A stretch of 64,000 bases of DNA, taken from NCBI GenBank assembly GCA_023242925.1, contig CP096134.1, forward strand, positions 1,817,501 to 1,881,500, in the 5' to 3' direction. Of the stretch, positions 46,596 to 56,108 are shown piece by piece (positions within the stretch are counted from its first letter, which is position 1; each line of letters starts with the position of its first letter). The notes under the pieces were generated by a model. The model made no database searches and had not been told where the DNA came from. It saw only the letters and a list, made by a program, of their open reading frames with translations. Position numbers and translations under genes: made by a program. Source of the DNA: Hyphomonadaceae bacterium JAD_PAG50586_4 (GTDB taxonomy: Bacteria > Pseudomonadota > Alphaproteobacteria > Caulobacterales > Aquidulcibacteraceae).

Positions 46596-48172
46596 ATGGC
46601 GCAAAATAATCCGCTGGTCGCCCTGCTGGACGATTTGCCGACGCCATTGTCGCGCATTGAAGATTACGTCGTTCACTGGGCGCGTGTCCGGCCGAGAGGG
46701 GTGGCCTGCGTTGATCGAGGACTGAGCCTGACGTTTGCCGAGTTGGCGCAATGTGTGGAGCGCGCCGCGCGCCGCTTGGCTTCGGACGGCGTAGGCGAGG
46801 GCGATTGTGTTGCCGTACTGGCCCCGCCGTCGGTCGATTATCTCGTTTCGTTTTTGGCGACAGCGACTCTGGGGGCGACCTGGCTCGGTCTCAATCCGAA
46901 ATACACTGCGCACGAACTGCAGCACTTGATCGGCGACGCAAAGCCTAGACTCGTCCTTGTCCGCCCCGAGATCGCTGGGCGCGACTATCGCGGCGATTTC
47001 AATTCGTTCGAAGACACACTTCGGGCGACTGGCGCGCGCCTACGTTGGCTGACGCAAGAGCCGAGATGCATTGTCTCGCCCGCATTGAGCTGTGGTGACG
47101 ACGAGGTCGCGCGTCAAACACGCACGCTAGGCGTCAATATAATCGCCGCTTTAGTCTACACATCAGGAACGACAGGCGCCCCGAAGGCGGCGCAGCTCAC
47201 CCATGAAGGACTTATTCGCGCCGCCCTGGTGCGCGCGCATGTCTGGAACGTCGACCCGTTGCGTCTCATTCACAATGTGCCGATCAATCATGTTGGCGGG
47301 TTAGGCGATCTGACCTGCACTGCGCTCGTTGCGGGGGAACGCAGGTATTCTTGGAGAAGTTCTCAGCGGAGGCGACGCTTTCAGCCATCGCAGGTCACCA
47401 GATCACCTACTGGTATCAAGCGCCGACAATGTTCGAAATGTGTCTGAACGCGCCCGAGGCGGATGCAATGGACTGGTCAAGTCTTCAGGCGGCGATATGG
47501 AGCGGTGGGCGGCCATCGGATGCATTGGTTCGACGCTTGGCGCGCGTGGCGCCAAAATTGGGCGTCGATTATTCCATGACGGAGAGCATTGGCCCGATCA
47601 CGCTCTCGCCGCTCTGGAATAGCGCTGGCGCTTATGAGGGCCATGTTGGTTGGCCTGACCCGGGGCGCGGACTTCGCATTGTCAACGCCGAAGGCGGGCT
47701 CTGCACGCGGCCCGGCGAAATCGGTGAAGTTGAGATCAAGGATGCGTGGATGTTTGCAGGCTATCGCGGGCCATCGGGCGCCGACACCGATGGCTGGTTC
47801 AAAACCGGCGACTTGGCGACGTACGAAGAAAACGGCGCTTGGCGCTTGGTGGGGCGAAGCAAGGAGATGTTCAAATCGGGCGGCTACAATGTGTATCCGC
47901 GCGAAGTGGAATTGGTCATCGAAGCCTTCCCGGGCGTCAGCAGTGTAGCGCTCGTGGAAGCGCCGGACGCGCTCTTTGGCGAGATCGGCGTCGCGTTCGT
48001 GGCCTGTAGTGCAAGTGTGCGCGCAAGCGAGATCTTCGAATTTTGCCGCGCACGTCTGGCGAATTACAAATTGCCCAAACGCATCGAGATTGTAAGCGAC
48101 TTGCCAATGTTGCCGATCGGCAAGGTGGATAAGGCGCGCCTTCGCCAAATGGCGAAAGGTGTACAAGTCTGA
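46596..48172 (+). CDS. AMP-dependent acyl-CoA synthetase, 1-base deletion in a G run
   Basis: Activates a carboxylic acid as acyl-CoA via an adenylate. P-loop-like motif VYTSGTTGAPKAAQ, then INHVGGLGDLTC. The frame breaks at the five-G run 47333-47337; adding one G gives ALVAGGTQVFLEKFSAEATL. The C-terminal part has DYSMTESIGPIT, the TGD loop WFKTGDLATY, GRSKEMFKSGGYNVYPREVE and the catalytic Lys in LPIGKVDKARL. Corrected length 525. It lies between the receptor and a DJ-1 gene; likely activates the fatty acid released by the acylase. Confidence 0.9.
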
Positions 48173-48199
48173 TTTTTGCCCCAGGGCGAGGAGAATGAA

Positions 48200-49033
48200 A
48201 TGTCGGACCGACGGGCGTTGTTGCGATGGCTCACGGCGGCGCCGGCGGGGCTGGCCCTTGTGAACTTGGCGTCCGCCGCAGCAGGCGCGCAAGATTCCGG
48301 GGCGCGTAACACTTCGCCACAGCCCGCGTCCGGGGCAGTGATTCCGAATCTGGTCGGCGCAGAGCAGATCGCGATGCTGGTCTATCCGGGCTTTACCGCG
48401 CTCGATCTTGTTGGCCCACATTTCTTCTTCGCCTGCCTTGCGGGCGCGCGTGTCCATCTTGTCAGCACCCAGGACAATATGGAGCCGGTGGTGAGCGACC
48501 TCATGTTGGCGGTCCAACCCACAACGCGGCTGGCGGATCTTTCCGAAACCCCAGACGTCGTGTTTGTACCTGGCGGCTCGGCCGGTACGCTGGCTGCAAT
48601 GCGCCATGAGCCCACGCTCGCGTTCTTGCGGACGCACGGACGCGCCGCACGAGTGAAGACGAGTGTTTGCACGGGTTCATTTGTGTTGGCCGCAGCGGGT
48701 TTGCTCGAAGGCAAACAGGCAACGTCGCATTGGCTCGCGCGGGAGAGTTTGGCGGCCTTTGGCGCGACGCCCGTCGATGCGCGCGTCGTCCATGACGGCG
48801 ATACCATCACTGGCGCCGGGGTGTCGGCCGGGTTGGATATGGGGCTTGCAGTGGTCGAGGCATTGCGCGGCAGGCCTTATGCCCAAGCTTTGATGCTGCA
48901 AGCGGAATATGCGCCTCAACCGCCTTTTGTCGGCGGGCGTCCGGAAAACACCGACCCGGCCATCACCCAGATGCTGCGTGAGCGCAGCCAATTTCGCGCG
49001 AGCGCCGAGGTGATCGCGGCTGAACGTCGGTAA
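48200..49033 (+). CDS. Exported DJ-1/PfpI protein, isonitrile-hydratase-like
   Basis: 277 residues. N-terminus DRRALLRWLTAAPAGLAL has a twin-arginine pair and a hydrophobic stretch ending ASAAAGA. One DJ-1/PfpI domain: Asp in TALDLVGPHFFF, VFVPGGSAGTLAAM, the Cys-Thr pair in SVCTGSFVLAAAGLL, ATSHWLARE and TGAGVSAGLDMGL. These match the Asp/Cys/Thr set of isonitrile hydratases. It has an AGGAG site before ATG 48200 and lies between the ligase and a hydrolase. Closely related to the gene at 60932. Confidence 0.85.
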   Translation: MSDRRALLRWLTAAPAGLALVNLASAAAGAQDSGARNTSPQPASGAVIPNLVGAEQIAMLVYPGFTALDLVGPHFFFACLAGARVHLVSTQDNMEPVVSDLMLAVQPTTRLADLSETPDVVFVPGGSAGTLAAMRHEPTLAFLRTHGRAARVKTSVCTGSFVLAAAGLLEGKQATSHWLARESLAAFGATPVDARVVHDGDTITGAGVSAGLDMGLAVVEALRGRPYAQALMLQAEYAPQPPFVGGRPENTDPAITQMLRERSQFRASAEVIAAERR

Positions 49034-49038
49034 CACCA

Positions 49039-49845
49039 ATGCCATTCACCATCGTCAATGGCGTGAACCATTTTTTCCAAGAACACGGTGCGGGCGGTGA
49101 GATTGTCTGGTTCACGCACGGCATTCTGTTCTCCTCAGATATGTTCGCACCTCAATATCAAGCGCTAAGAGCGGACTATCGTTGCATCGGCATGGATTGG
49201 CGCGGGCAGGGACGCACCGACACGCCGCTGGGCGGTTATGATGTCGATAATCTGGCGAACGATGCGCTGGCGCTCATGGATCGTCTGGGAATTGACCGCG
49301 TGCACTGGGTGGGGCTGTCGATCGGCGGCGTCGTCGGCGTGCGGCTTGCCGCCGAGCACCCGGAGCGCATTGCATCATTGTCGCTGATCGGCGCCGCCGC
49401 CGATGACGAGCCGCGCGACAAGCTTGCGCGCTACGAACAGTTGTTTGAAATAATGGAGAAGCAAGGCTTGGCAGCTGCGGCTGCGACGGTCTTGCCTATC
49501 TTGTTCGGTCCCGATTTTTTGTCCGATCCCGCGCGCGAGCCGTTGCGAGAGGATTGGATACAGAGGATTTGCTCCAATGACGGAGCGCGTATGCGCCGCG
49601 CGGCGGCGCCAATACTGCGACGCCGGGATATCCGCTACATGCTACCCTTTGTCCGGTGTCCAACTCTTGTGTGCACCGGAGAATATGACAAAGCCAACGG
49701 GCCGGATCGCGCACGGATCCTTGCAGAGGGAATAGAGGGCGCGCGCCTTACGATCATTCCCCGTGCCGGGCATACAGCGACCCTTGAAGAGCCGAAGGCG
49801 ACCAGCGAAGCGCTGAGAGCATTTCTTGGTAGCGTGAATCTATGA
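49039..49845 (+). CDS. Alpha/beta hydrolase
   Basis: 268 residues. VWFTHGILFSSDMF oxyanion region, nucleophile elbow GLSIGG, Asp in CTGEYDKANGP and His in RAGHTATLEEP. It most resembles 3-oxoadipate enol-lactonase-like or ester/lactone hydrolases of the cytoplasm. It starts 5 bp after the DJ-1 gene, so it belongs to that operon. Confidence 0.88.
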   Translation: MPFTIVNGVNHFFQEHGAGGEIVWFTHGILFSSDMFAPQYQALRADYRCIGMDWRGQGRTDTPLGGYDVDNLANDALALMDRLGIDRVHWVGLSIGGVVGVRLAAEHPERIASLSLIGAAADDEPRDKLARYEQLFEIMEKQGLAAAAATVLPILFGPDFLSDPAREPLREDWIQRICSNDGARMRRAAAPILRRRDIRYMLPFVRCPTLVCTGEYDKANGPDRARILAEGIEGARLTIIPRAGHTATLEEPKATSEALRAFLGSVNL

Positions 49846-49940
49846 AGGGCCTGGTTTTCTACAAGTCAGCAGATCGCAATCCGGATGCTCTAGGCCTTTG
49901 TGGGCACGTGGTGGGCGCCGATGTTCTCATTCTTATCTAA
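49842..49940 (+). CDS. Very short ORF coupled to the hydrolase, possibly a truncated dehydrogenase start
   Basis: 32 codons starting at an ATG that overlaps the hydrolase stop (ATGA). MKGLVFYKSADRNPDALGLC resembles the N-terminus of zinc-dependent alcohol dehydrogenases, but the rest of such a protein is missing in all frames. A remnant is more likely than a functional peptide. Confidence 0.3.
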   Translation: MKGLVFYKSADRNPDALGLCGHVVGADVLILI

Positions 49941-50210
49941 AGCACAGTGAATTTTGACGTCCCGCCGAATCGACAGGTCCGGAGCGGCAGGTTTGAGATA
50001 AAAGATGCCTAGGTGCGAACCCCCAGGGGCCTGTCTTTGTCGGGCGAAGGCCCAAGCGTCAAATCGAGCGCGAAGCGGCCAATCAACCCGCGAACATTCC
50101 TATTGAAAGCACTCGGACTCTGTGTGGATTGGGAAACCGGGCATCGGCGCCGCGGAGCAACGTTTACTGAGGGCCCAGGGGCTTTCCTTGAGCGCCAGAC
50201 TGTGTAAAAA
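49941..50210. other. Intergenic region ahead of the ilv leader
   Basis: 270 bp with no credible gene. The promoter of the leader peptide and ilvM-like/ilvA operon is expected here; I cannot place it with confidence. Confidence 0.4.
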
Positions 50211-50288
50211 ATGCGAATGCTGTGCGTCGATCGCATTTCTCTGGCGACCATTATTACCGTCCCGCGGGACGGCAATAACGCACGTTAA
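50211..50288 (+). CDS. Putative leader peptide of the ilvM-like/ilvA operon
   Basis: 25 codons, ATG 50211 after an A-rich stretch. The peptide contains the run ISLATIITV, rich in Ile, Thr, Leu and Val codons (ATT ATT ACC GTC in a row), which are the amino acids sensed in classical ilv attenuation. The hairpin CCGTCCC/GGGACGG (50257-50272) overlaps its end, and further stems follow before the first structural gene. Ribosome stalling at the Ile codons when isoleucine is short would change this folding. Confidence 0.6.
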   Translation: MRMLCVDRISLATIITVPRDGNNAR

Positions 50289-50365
50289 ATCGACTAGCGT
50301 TGAATTGCTCACCCCGCGCCTACCCAGGCCGCGGGAGCATACGCGTGTCTGGGCTCTTTCAGGAA
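50257..50365 (+). promoter_or_regulatory. Predicted attenuator stems before ilvM-like gene
   Basis: Three stems: CCGTCCC/GGGACGG (50257-50272), CCCGCG/CGCGGG (about 50313-50335) and GGGC-TTT/AAA-GCCC (about 50352-50371). The last one abuts the start of the structural gene and is a candidate terminator or ribosome-site sequestering stem. Pairing alternatives were judged by eye only. Confidence 0.45.
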
Positions 50366-50372
50366 AGCCCGC

Positions 50373-50681
50373 ATGCGACACCAAGCACCAAGCCCAAGTC
50401 CAGAACGACAGCTTTGCCACGAATTGCAGGTGCGTTGCGCCAGCGATGTCGGCGCGCTCATTCGAGTGCTCAATTGTTACGCGGTGATGCGCGCCAAAGT
50501 GCTCAGCGCGCAATGTGACGCCAATATCGGCGAAATGCGGATCGCTGTGATTTCGGCGGGCCTGAGCGACGTGCAGGCCCATACGTTGCGATGCCGTGTT
50601 GCGAGCTTGGAGGGCGTGGAAACGGTCTCGATCGCCGCAATGGACGCCGACCAGCTCAGTCTAGGAGCGGCCCATGTCTGA
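50373..50681 (+). CDS. ACT-domain protein, acetolactate synthase small-subunit (IlvM)-like
   Basis: 102 residues. After a ~15-residue polar lead, a single ACT-type fold: LCHELQVRCASDVGALIRVLNCYAVMRAKV, then EMRIAVISAGLSDVQAHTLRCRVASLEGVETVSI. This is the architecture of IlvM/AHAS regulatory subunits, but no large subunit is near. It overlaps ilvA by 8 bp, so it may regulate threonine deaminase or the AHAS encoded elsewhere. Confidence 0.72.
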   Translation: MRHQAPSPSPERQLCHELQVRCASDVGALIRVLNCYAVMRAKVLSAQCDANIGEMRIAVISAGLSDVQAHTLRCRVASLEGVETVSIAAMDADQLSLGAAHV

Positions 50682-52269
50682 AAACGATTCCACGAGCGAC
50701 CTCGTTCGCCGCATCCTGGCAGCGCAGATTTATGACGTGGTCTTACGCACGCCGCTGGACCGCATGAACGGGCTGACGCGTCGGCTTGGCCGCGACGTGC
50801 GGCTCAAACGCGAAGATTTACAGCCAGTGTTTTCGTTCAAGCTCCGAGGCGCCAACAACAAGCTACGCCAGTTGTCAGTCGAGGAATTGGCCTCGGGGGT
50901 GATTTGCGCATCGGCCGGCAATCACGCGCAAGGTGTGGCTTTGTCGGCGCGTCGTTTAGGTGTCAGGGCGCTGATCGTCATGCCGACGAGCACACCCGCC
51001 ATCAAGGTCGATGCGGTGCGCCATCTAGGTGGTGAAGTCATCTTGGCGGGTGATGCCTATGACGAAGCCTACGCGTATGCGCGCGATCGTGCGACTGCCG
51101 AGCGGCTCTGCTTTGTGCATCCGTTTGATGATCTCGATGTGATCGCTGGCCAAGGCACAATCGGCGTCGAGGTGTTTCAGCAATGCACCGGGCCAGTCGA
51201 TGCGATCTTCGTGCCTATTGGCGGGGGCGGCTTGGCCGCGGGTGTGGCGGCCTATGCGAAATTTCTTCGTCCTGATGTGAAAGTGATCGGCGTCGAACCG
51301 ATAGAGGCCGCTTGCATGAAGGCGTCCATTGAAGCGGGGCGCCCAATCGAACTGGAGCGCGTCGGTCTCTTCGCGGATGGCGTCGCGGTAAAACGGCCTG
51401 GCGACACCACCTTCTCGTATTGCCGGACGTTGCTGGACGACATCATCACGGTGGATACCGACGAGATCTGCGCCGCTATCAAGGATATCTTCGAGGACAC
51501 GCGCGTGATCGCAGAACCTGCGGGTGCGCTTGCGCTTGCGGGGCTCAAGCGCTTTGCCGCTAACAATCCCGGTGAGGGGGCGCTCATCACGGTATTGAGC
51601 GGCGCCAATATGAATTTCGACCGGCTCCGCTATGTGGCCGAACGCGCCGCTCTCGGCGAAGCGCGCGAGATGCTGATCGGTGTACGCTTGAAGGAGGAGA
51701 TTGGCGCCTATCGCCGGTTCGTGAACGTGCTTGGTGATCGCGTCGTCACCGAGGTCAATTATCGCTACGGCGATCCAAATGATGCGTGGGTCTTGATCGG
51801 GCTCCGCACTGCAACGACGGGCGCCAGGGCGCACGTGCTGCGCGAGATCGGTGCGGCCGGTTATGAGGCGGTCGACCTCACCGGCAATGAGCTGGCCAAG
51901 ACACACGTGCGTTACATGGTCGGTGGCCGCTCGCAGAACTTGGCCGATGAAATCATCATGCGCTGCGATTTTCCCGAGCGGCCAGGGGCTCTACGACGCT
52001 TTCTGGAAGAGCTGGGCTCGGACTGGAATATCACGCTCTTCCACTATCGCGATGATGGCGGGGAGTTTGGTCGGGTGCTCGTGGGACTTCAGGTGCATCC
52101 CGATGATGAGGCCTATCTAAAGAAGAGAATGCGCGATTTGAACTATCCGTTTGAAGTTGAGACGAATGATTTGGCCTACCGATTGTTTTTGCGCGATGAT
52201 GGAGAGCAAGCGCACGGCGCGCGGGTGGGCAGGTTGCAGCGAGCAGAGGCGCAAACCCTGATATCATAA
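50674..52269 (+). CDS. ilvA: Threonine ammonia-lyase, biosynthetic
   Basis: PLP enzyme converting threonine to 2-oxobutanoate for isoleucine synthesis. 531 residues, the long allosteric form. PLP Lys in FSFKLRGANNK, SAGNHAQGVALSA, the PLP-phosphate loop GGGGLAAGVA. Two ACT-like regulatory modules (residues ~325-410 and ~420-500, starting EREAL-like RAALGEAREMLIGVRLKEEIGAY and RCDFPERPGALRRFLEEL) bind isoleucine/valine. The leader upstream suggests attenuation as well as feedback control. RidA at 34478 could handle its enamine product. Confidence 0.94.
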   Translation: MSENDSTSDLVRRILAAQIYDVVLRTPLDRMNGLTRRLGRDVRLKREDLQPVFSFKLRGANNKLRQLSVEELASGVICASAGNHAQGVALSARRLGVRALIVMPTSTPAIKVDAVRHLGGEVILAGDAYDEAYAYARDRATAERLCFVHPFDDLDVIAGQGTIGVEVFQQCTGPVDAIFVPIGGGGLAAGVAAYAKFLRPDVKVIGVEPIEAACMKASIEAGRPIELERVGLFADGVAVKRPGDTTFSYCRTLLDDIITVDTDEICAAIKDIFEDTRVIAEPAGALALAGLKRFAANNPGEGALITVLSGANMNFDRLRYVAERAALGEAREMLIGVRLKEEIGAYRRFVNVLGDRVVTEVNYRYGDPNDAWVLIGLRTATTGARAHVLREIGAAGYEAVDLTGNELAKTHVRYMVGGRSQNLADEIIMRCDFPERPGALRRFLEELGSDWNITLFHYRDDGGEFGRVLVGLQVHPDDEAYLKKRMRDLNYPFEVETNDLAYRLFLRDDGEQAHGARVGRLQRAEAQTLIS

Positions 52270-52373
52270 GCGTTGGACTTCGCGGCGCGGCGTCTTCAGG
52301 GGCCTAGCGTCGCAGATTTCGGTAAATCATGATGACGTAAGCATGGCGTTTCGTTGAGCAGGGAGAGAAGCGA

Positions 52374-53327
52374 ATGCACCTTGTTTGCGGGGAAGCGCTC
52401 TTCGACGTTTTCGTGTCGGACGACACATGTGCATCGAACAATGAGGTGGCGTTGAAAGCGATCGCTGGGGGATCGCCCTTCAACGTCGCGATTGGCATGG
52501 CGCGATTGGGGGCGCGCATCGGGTTTGGCAGTGACATCGCCAGGGACGCGCTGGGCGAACGGCTGGCGGCGATGCTTGCCGAGGAAGGAATCTCTGATCG
52601 ATTCTTGCGACGCGGCGCGCCCTCTACCGCCTTGGCGATAGTGTCCAGCGATCACGCCGGCAAACCAAGTTACAGCTTCTCTGGCCTTGAGGCGGCAATC
52701 TATTGCCCTGATGAGGATGCGCGAAACAGCGAAGAGGACGCCGTCACCGGGGTGCATATTGGGTCGATTGCGATCGTCATGCCGAATTCGGCGCGGCAGT
52801 TGGTGGAATTGGTCCGGCAATTCCACGAGCGTGCTCTGATCAGCCTCGATCCGAACGTGCGGCTCTCAATCGAGCCTGACCCCGCGACATGGCGGCGCGC
52901 CATCGATGAGCTTCGGCCTTGGTGCCATGTTATCAAAGTCAGCGAGGAGGATGTCGCGGCGCTCTATGGCGCAGCGGATGCGGAGGAGATTTGTCGATCG
53001 TGGCTGAACGATCGCACCGCGCTCGTCGTTCTAACAAAGGGCGCAGAAGGGGCAATGATTATGACAGCGACTGAACGGGTGGAGATAGCTCCAGCGGACA
53101 TTATTGTTGTCGACAGCGTCGGCGCTGGAGACAGCTTCATGGCCGCGATGTTGTCGAAGCTCGTGGACGGGGGATGGTGTTCATCCAAGGTGATTGCCGC
53201 ACTCGGAACCCCGCAACTCTTTGAGATCGGCGCCTATGCAGCGCACGCCGCGGGTGTCACGTGCTCAAGGCGAGGACCGGTGCTTCCGACAAGTAGAGAT
53301 TTGGAAAGCTCCGCGCGGGGCTCGTAA
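52374..53327 (+). CDS. PfkB family carbohydrate kinase, probable fructokinase
   Basis: 317 residues. N-terminal CGEALFDVFV and GGSPFNVAIGMARLGARIGFGSDIA sugar-site region; C-terminal PfkB signature DIIVVDSVGAGDSFMAAMLS with catalytic Asp. It phosphorylates a sugar with ATP in the cytoplasm. Beside a polyol ABC transporter and a mannitol-type dehydrogenase, it likely converts the fructose they produce to fructose 6-phosphate, like MtlZ of pseudomonads. Convergent with the transporter operon. Confidence 0.85.
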   Translation: MHLVCGEALFDVFVSDDTCASNNEVALKAIAGGSPFNVAIGMARLGARIGFGSDIARDALGERLAAMLAEEGISDRFLRRGAPSTALAIVSSDHAGKPSYSFSGLEAAIYCPDEDARNSEEDAVTGVHIGSIAIVMPNSARQLVELVRQFHERALISLDPNVRLSIEPDPATWRRAIDELRPWCHVIKVSEEDVAALYGAADAEEICRSWLNDRTALVVLTKGAEGAMIMTATERVEIAPADIIVVDSVGAGDSFMAAMLSKLVDGGWCSSKVIAALGTPQLFEIGAYAAHAAGVTCSRRGPVLPTSRDLESSARGS

Positions 53328-53366
53328 CGTCTCTCGTGATCAGATGCTGGGTCAGCAGGTCAAACA

Positions 53367-54371
53367 TTAGCCGACGTCAAGCGCCCTATTGTCCTGATCA
53401 AAGCGATGGATGCTCGCCGGGTCCGGCGTAAAGGCGATGGGAGCCCCCGGGTGTAGCGCGGTGTCCTCGGTGCATCGCGCGGTGATCATGGTGTCGTCTT
53501 CCAATTGCACATGAACGAGCGCCTCATTGCCGAGATGTTCGACCGTGCGCACGACGCCTCTTAATTCGCCGCTTGCATCAAGTCTCAGATGCTCGGGCCG
53601 GAAGCCGATTGTGGTCGCGCCAAAGGCGGCGGCGCGTGCTCCGGAAAGAAAATTCATGCAAGGCGAGCCGATGAAGCCGGCGACGAAGCGGTTGGTGGGG
53701 CGGCGATAGATTTCAAGCGGCGCACCGACCTGTTCAATCCGTCCCTCCCGAAACACGACAATCTGATCAGCCATAGTCATGGCTTCGGCTTGGTCGTGCG
53801 TGACGTAAATTGCGGTGATGCCAAGATCTTGCTGGAGGCGCCTTATTTCAATGCGCATTTGGCTCCGGAGGGCGGCGTCAAGATTGGAAAGCGGCTCGTC
53901 GAATAGAAACGCTTTGGGTTCACGCACGAGGGCGCGTCCGATAGCGACGCGTTGGCGCTGCCCTCCTGAGAGGGCCGCGGGCTTTCGATCCAACAAGGCA
54001 GAGAGGTCAAGCAGTTTGGCGACCGCTTCGACGCGCGCGGCGATGTCGCGTGGTGGGGTATGCGCGACCTTGAGCGCAAAGCCCAGATTGGCGCGCACAC
54101 TCATGTGCGGGTAGAGCGCGTAAGATTGAAACACCATGGCAAGGCCGCGCGCCGCAGGCGGCGTCTGGCCCATGTCGGCGCCGTCGATCAAGAGGCGGCC
54201 CTGGTCGATGTCCTCAAGGCCTGCGATGAGACGCAGCAATGTCGTCTTGCCGCAGCCCGATGGCCCGACAAAGACGGTGAATTTTCCGGCCGGAATGACA
54301 AGATCGATATTGTCGGTGACGAGTGTGTCGCCGAAGCGCTTACTCACGCGTTCGAGCACGATGTTGCTCAT
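53367..54371 (-). CDS. Sugar/polyol ABC transporter ATP-binding protein
   Basis: 334 residues, MalK/UgpC type. Walker A GPSGCGKTT, signature LSGGQRQR, Walker B AFLFDEPLSNLDA, His switch YVTHDQAEAM, then a C-terminal OB-fold regulatory part (IGFRPEHLRL). Last gene of the permease-containing operon and its energising subunit, corresponding to MtlK/SmoK of polyol systems. Confidence 0.93.
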   Translation of the reverse strand: MSNIVLERVSKRFGDTLVTDNIDLVIPAGKFTVFVGPSGCGKTTLLRLIAGLEDIDQGRLLIDGADMGQTPPAARGLAMVFQSYALYPHMSVRANLGFALKVAHTPPRDIAARVEAVAKLLDLSALLDRKPAALSGGQRQRVAIGRALVREPKAFLFDEPLSNLDAALRSQMRIEIRRLQQDLGITAIYVTHDQAEAMTMADQIVVFREGRIEQVGAPLEIYRRPTNRFVAGFIGSPCMNFLSGARAAAFGATTIGFRPEHLRLDASGELRGVVRTVEHLGNEALVHVQLEDDTMITARCTEDTALHPGAPIAFTPDPASIHRFDQDNRALDVG

Positions 54372-54390
54372 TGAGGGCTTGCTCCGTTGG

Positions 54391-55214
54391 TCATTTCACG
54401 GCCCCGAACGTAAGGCCGCTCACCAATTGGCGTTGGCAGAGCCAGCCGATGACGATGACCGGTACGATCGACAACATCGAAGCCGCCGATAGTTTGGCCC
54501 AAAAGAGCCCTTGGGGACTTGAGAAGGCGGCGATGAACGCGGTGAGGGTGGTGGCGTCTGTCGTGGTGATGTTGAGCGTCCAAAAGGACTCGTTCCACGC
54601 CAGCGTGAAGATCAGAAAGAAGGTCGATGCGAGACCGGGCGCGGCCATTGGGGCGAGCACGATCAGAATTTCCTGTGTGAGCGAGGCGCCATCCATCCGC
54701 GCCGCTTCCAAAATCTCGCCCGGCACTTCTTTGAAATTGGCGTAGAGCATCCAGATGGCGATCGGCAAATTTCCCGCCGTGAGTAGGAGGGCGACGCCCA
54801 GATGGGTGTCGAGCAGGCCCCAATCGCGATAGAAGAGAAAGATTGGAATAAGCACGCCGACGGCGGGCAGCATTTTGGTCGAGAGCATCCATAGAAGCAG
54901 CGCGCGCGTGTGTCGTGTTGGTGCAAACGCCATGGCCCAAGCGGCGGGCACGCCGAGCAGAAGTGTCAGCAGGGATGATCCGCCCGCGATGATGATCGAA
55001 TTGCGGAGTGCGCCCAGGTAATCGCTCTCGCCGAGAACTTGGCGATAATTGTCGAGAGACCATGAAAATCCGACGAAGCGCGGCGGGAAGGCCACAGCCT
55101 CCAGTTCAGTCTTGAAGCTCGCGAGCAAGGCCCAGAGCAAGGGGAAGGCGACGATGAAAGCCGCCCCCACGCTAGGATCGTCAACGCGATGGCGGAGAAA
55201 CTGCGCGTGCGCAT
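54391..55214 (-). CDS. Sugar/polyol ABC permease (MalG/MtlG type), 1-base deletion in a C run
   Basis: Six membrane segments. The EAA loop needed for ATPase contact is EVPGEILEAARMDGASLTQEI. The true start is ATG 55214 (MRTRSFSAIALTILAWG), in another frame from the bulk. Adding one base in the C run 55164-55168 gives ILAWGAAFIVAFPLLWALLA and 274 residues, normal length. Start and upstream stop overlap by one base (TAATG). The longer frame upstream to 55353 is an artefact of the shift. Confidence 0.88.
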
Positions 55215-56108
55215 TAGGCGTCCAGTGAGCGGCCGACCGCCCGAACGAGGAAGAATGCAATGACATTGGCGAGGATAACGGCGACGACGCCGGCCGCCGA
55301 AGCGACGCCGATATCGTATTGGAACATGACTTGCGAATAGACGAGAAAGGCAAGGTTGGTGCTTGCGCGTCCGCCGCCCGTTGTGACGAAAATTTCCGCG
55401 AAGACGCTCAAGAGAAAGATGGTCTCCATCATCAGTATAATGGCCATGGGACGCGCCAGATGCGGAAGAACAAGATGGTGCAAGATCGCCAATGCGGATG
55501 CGCCATCCAATTGCGCGGCTTCACGTTGCTCGCGGTCGAAGGATTGGAGTGAGGTGAGCAGGATGAGGCACGCGAACGGCAGCCATTGCCAGGCAACGAT
55601 GAGGCCGATGGCGATAAGCGGCGCGCTGGCGAACCAATCGATCGGGGGAACGCCAAAAAGTGAAGCGATCCATGCGAAGAACCCCGAGGTCGGCTGCATC
55701 AGTAGGTTCTTCCAGATGAGTGCAGCGACAGGCGGCATCACAAAGAAGGGCGAAATGACAAGGAGCCGCAAGACGCCGCGTCCGAGCACTGCGCGTTCGA
55801 GCAAGAGCGCGAGTGCAAGGCCCAGGCCAATGCTGATGCACAGAACGAGGGCGATGAGCGCCAGCGTATTGCCGAGCGCGGGCAAAAAGCCTGGGTCGGT
55901 GACGAGGTGCAGATAATTGGCCAGTCCGACGAACTCATGTTCGCTCTCGGCCAAGAGACGATAATCAATCAGCGAAAAGCAGAATCGTCGCGAGCAACGG
56001 TGCGATCGAACAGGCGAGCAGCAAGAGGATTGCGGGTGCGGCGAGTATGCGTCCGCGCTTGCGCAGATAGGCGCTTTTGACGCCGGCGGGCGCGGCATGG
56101 CTTGTCAT
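55214..56108 (-). CDS. Sugar/polyol ABC permease (MalF/MtlF type), 1-base insertion
   Basis: Six membrane segments and the EAA-type loop FDREQREAAQLDGASALAIL. ATG 56108 overlaps the binding-protein stop (ATGA) and starts MTSHAAPAGVKSAYLRKRGR, then a first segment ILAAPAILLLLACSIAPLLA. This frame stops early; removing one base at about 55979 continues LATILFSLIDYRLLAESEHEF in the main frame. Corrected length 297 residues. Confidence 0.88.

Noticed and set aside
55215..55353. N-terminal extension of the second ABC permease
   Set aside because: Out-of-frame overlap with the first permease; the corrected start at 55214 gives a membrane-type N-terminus.
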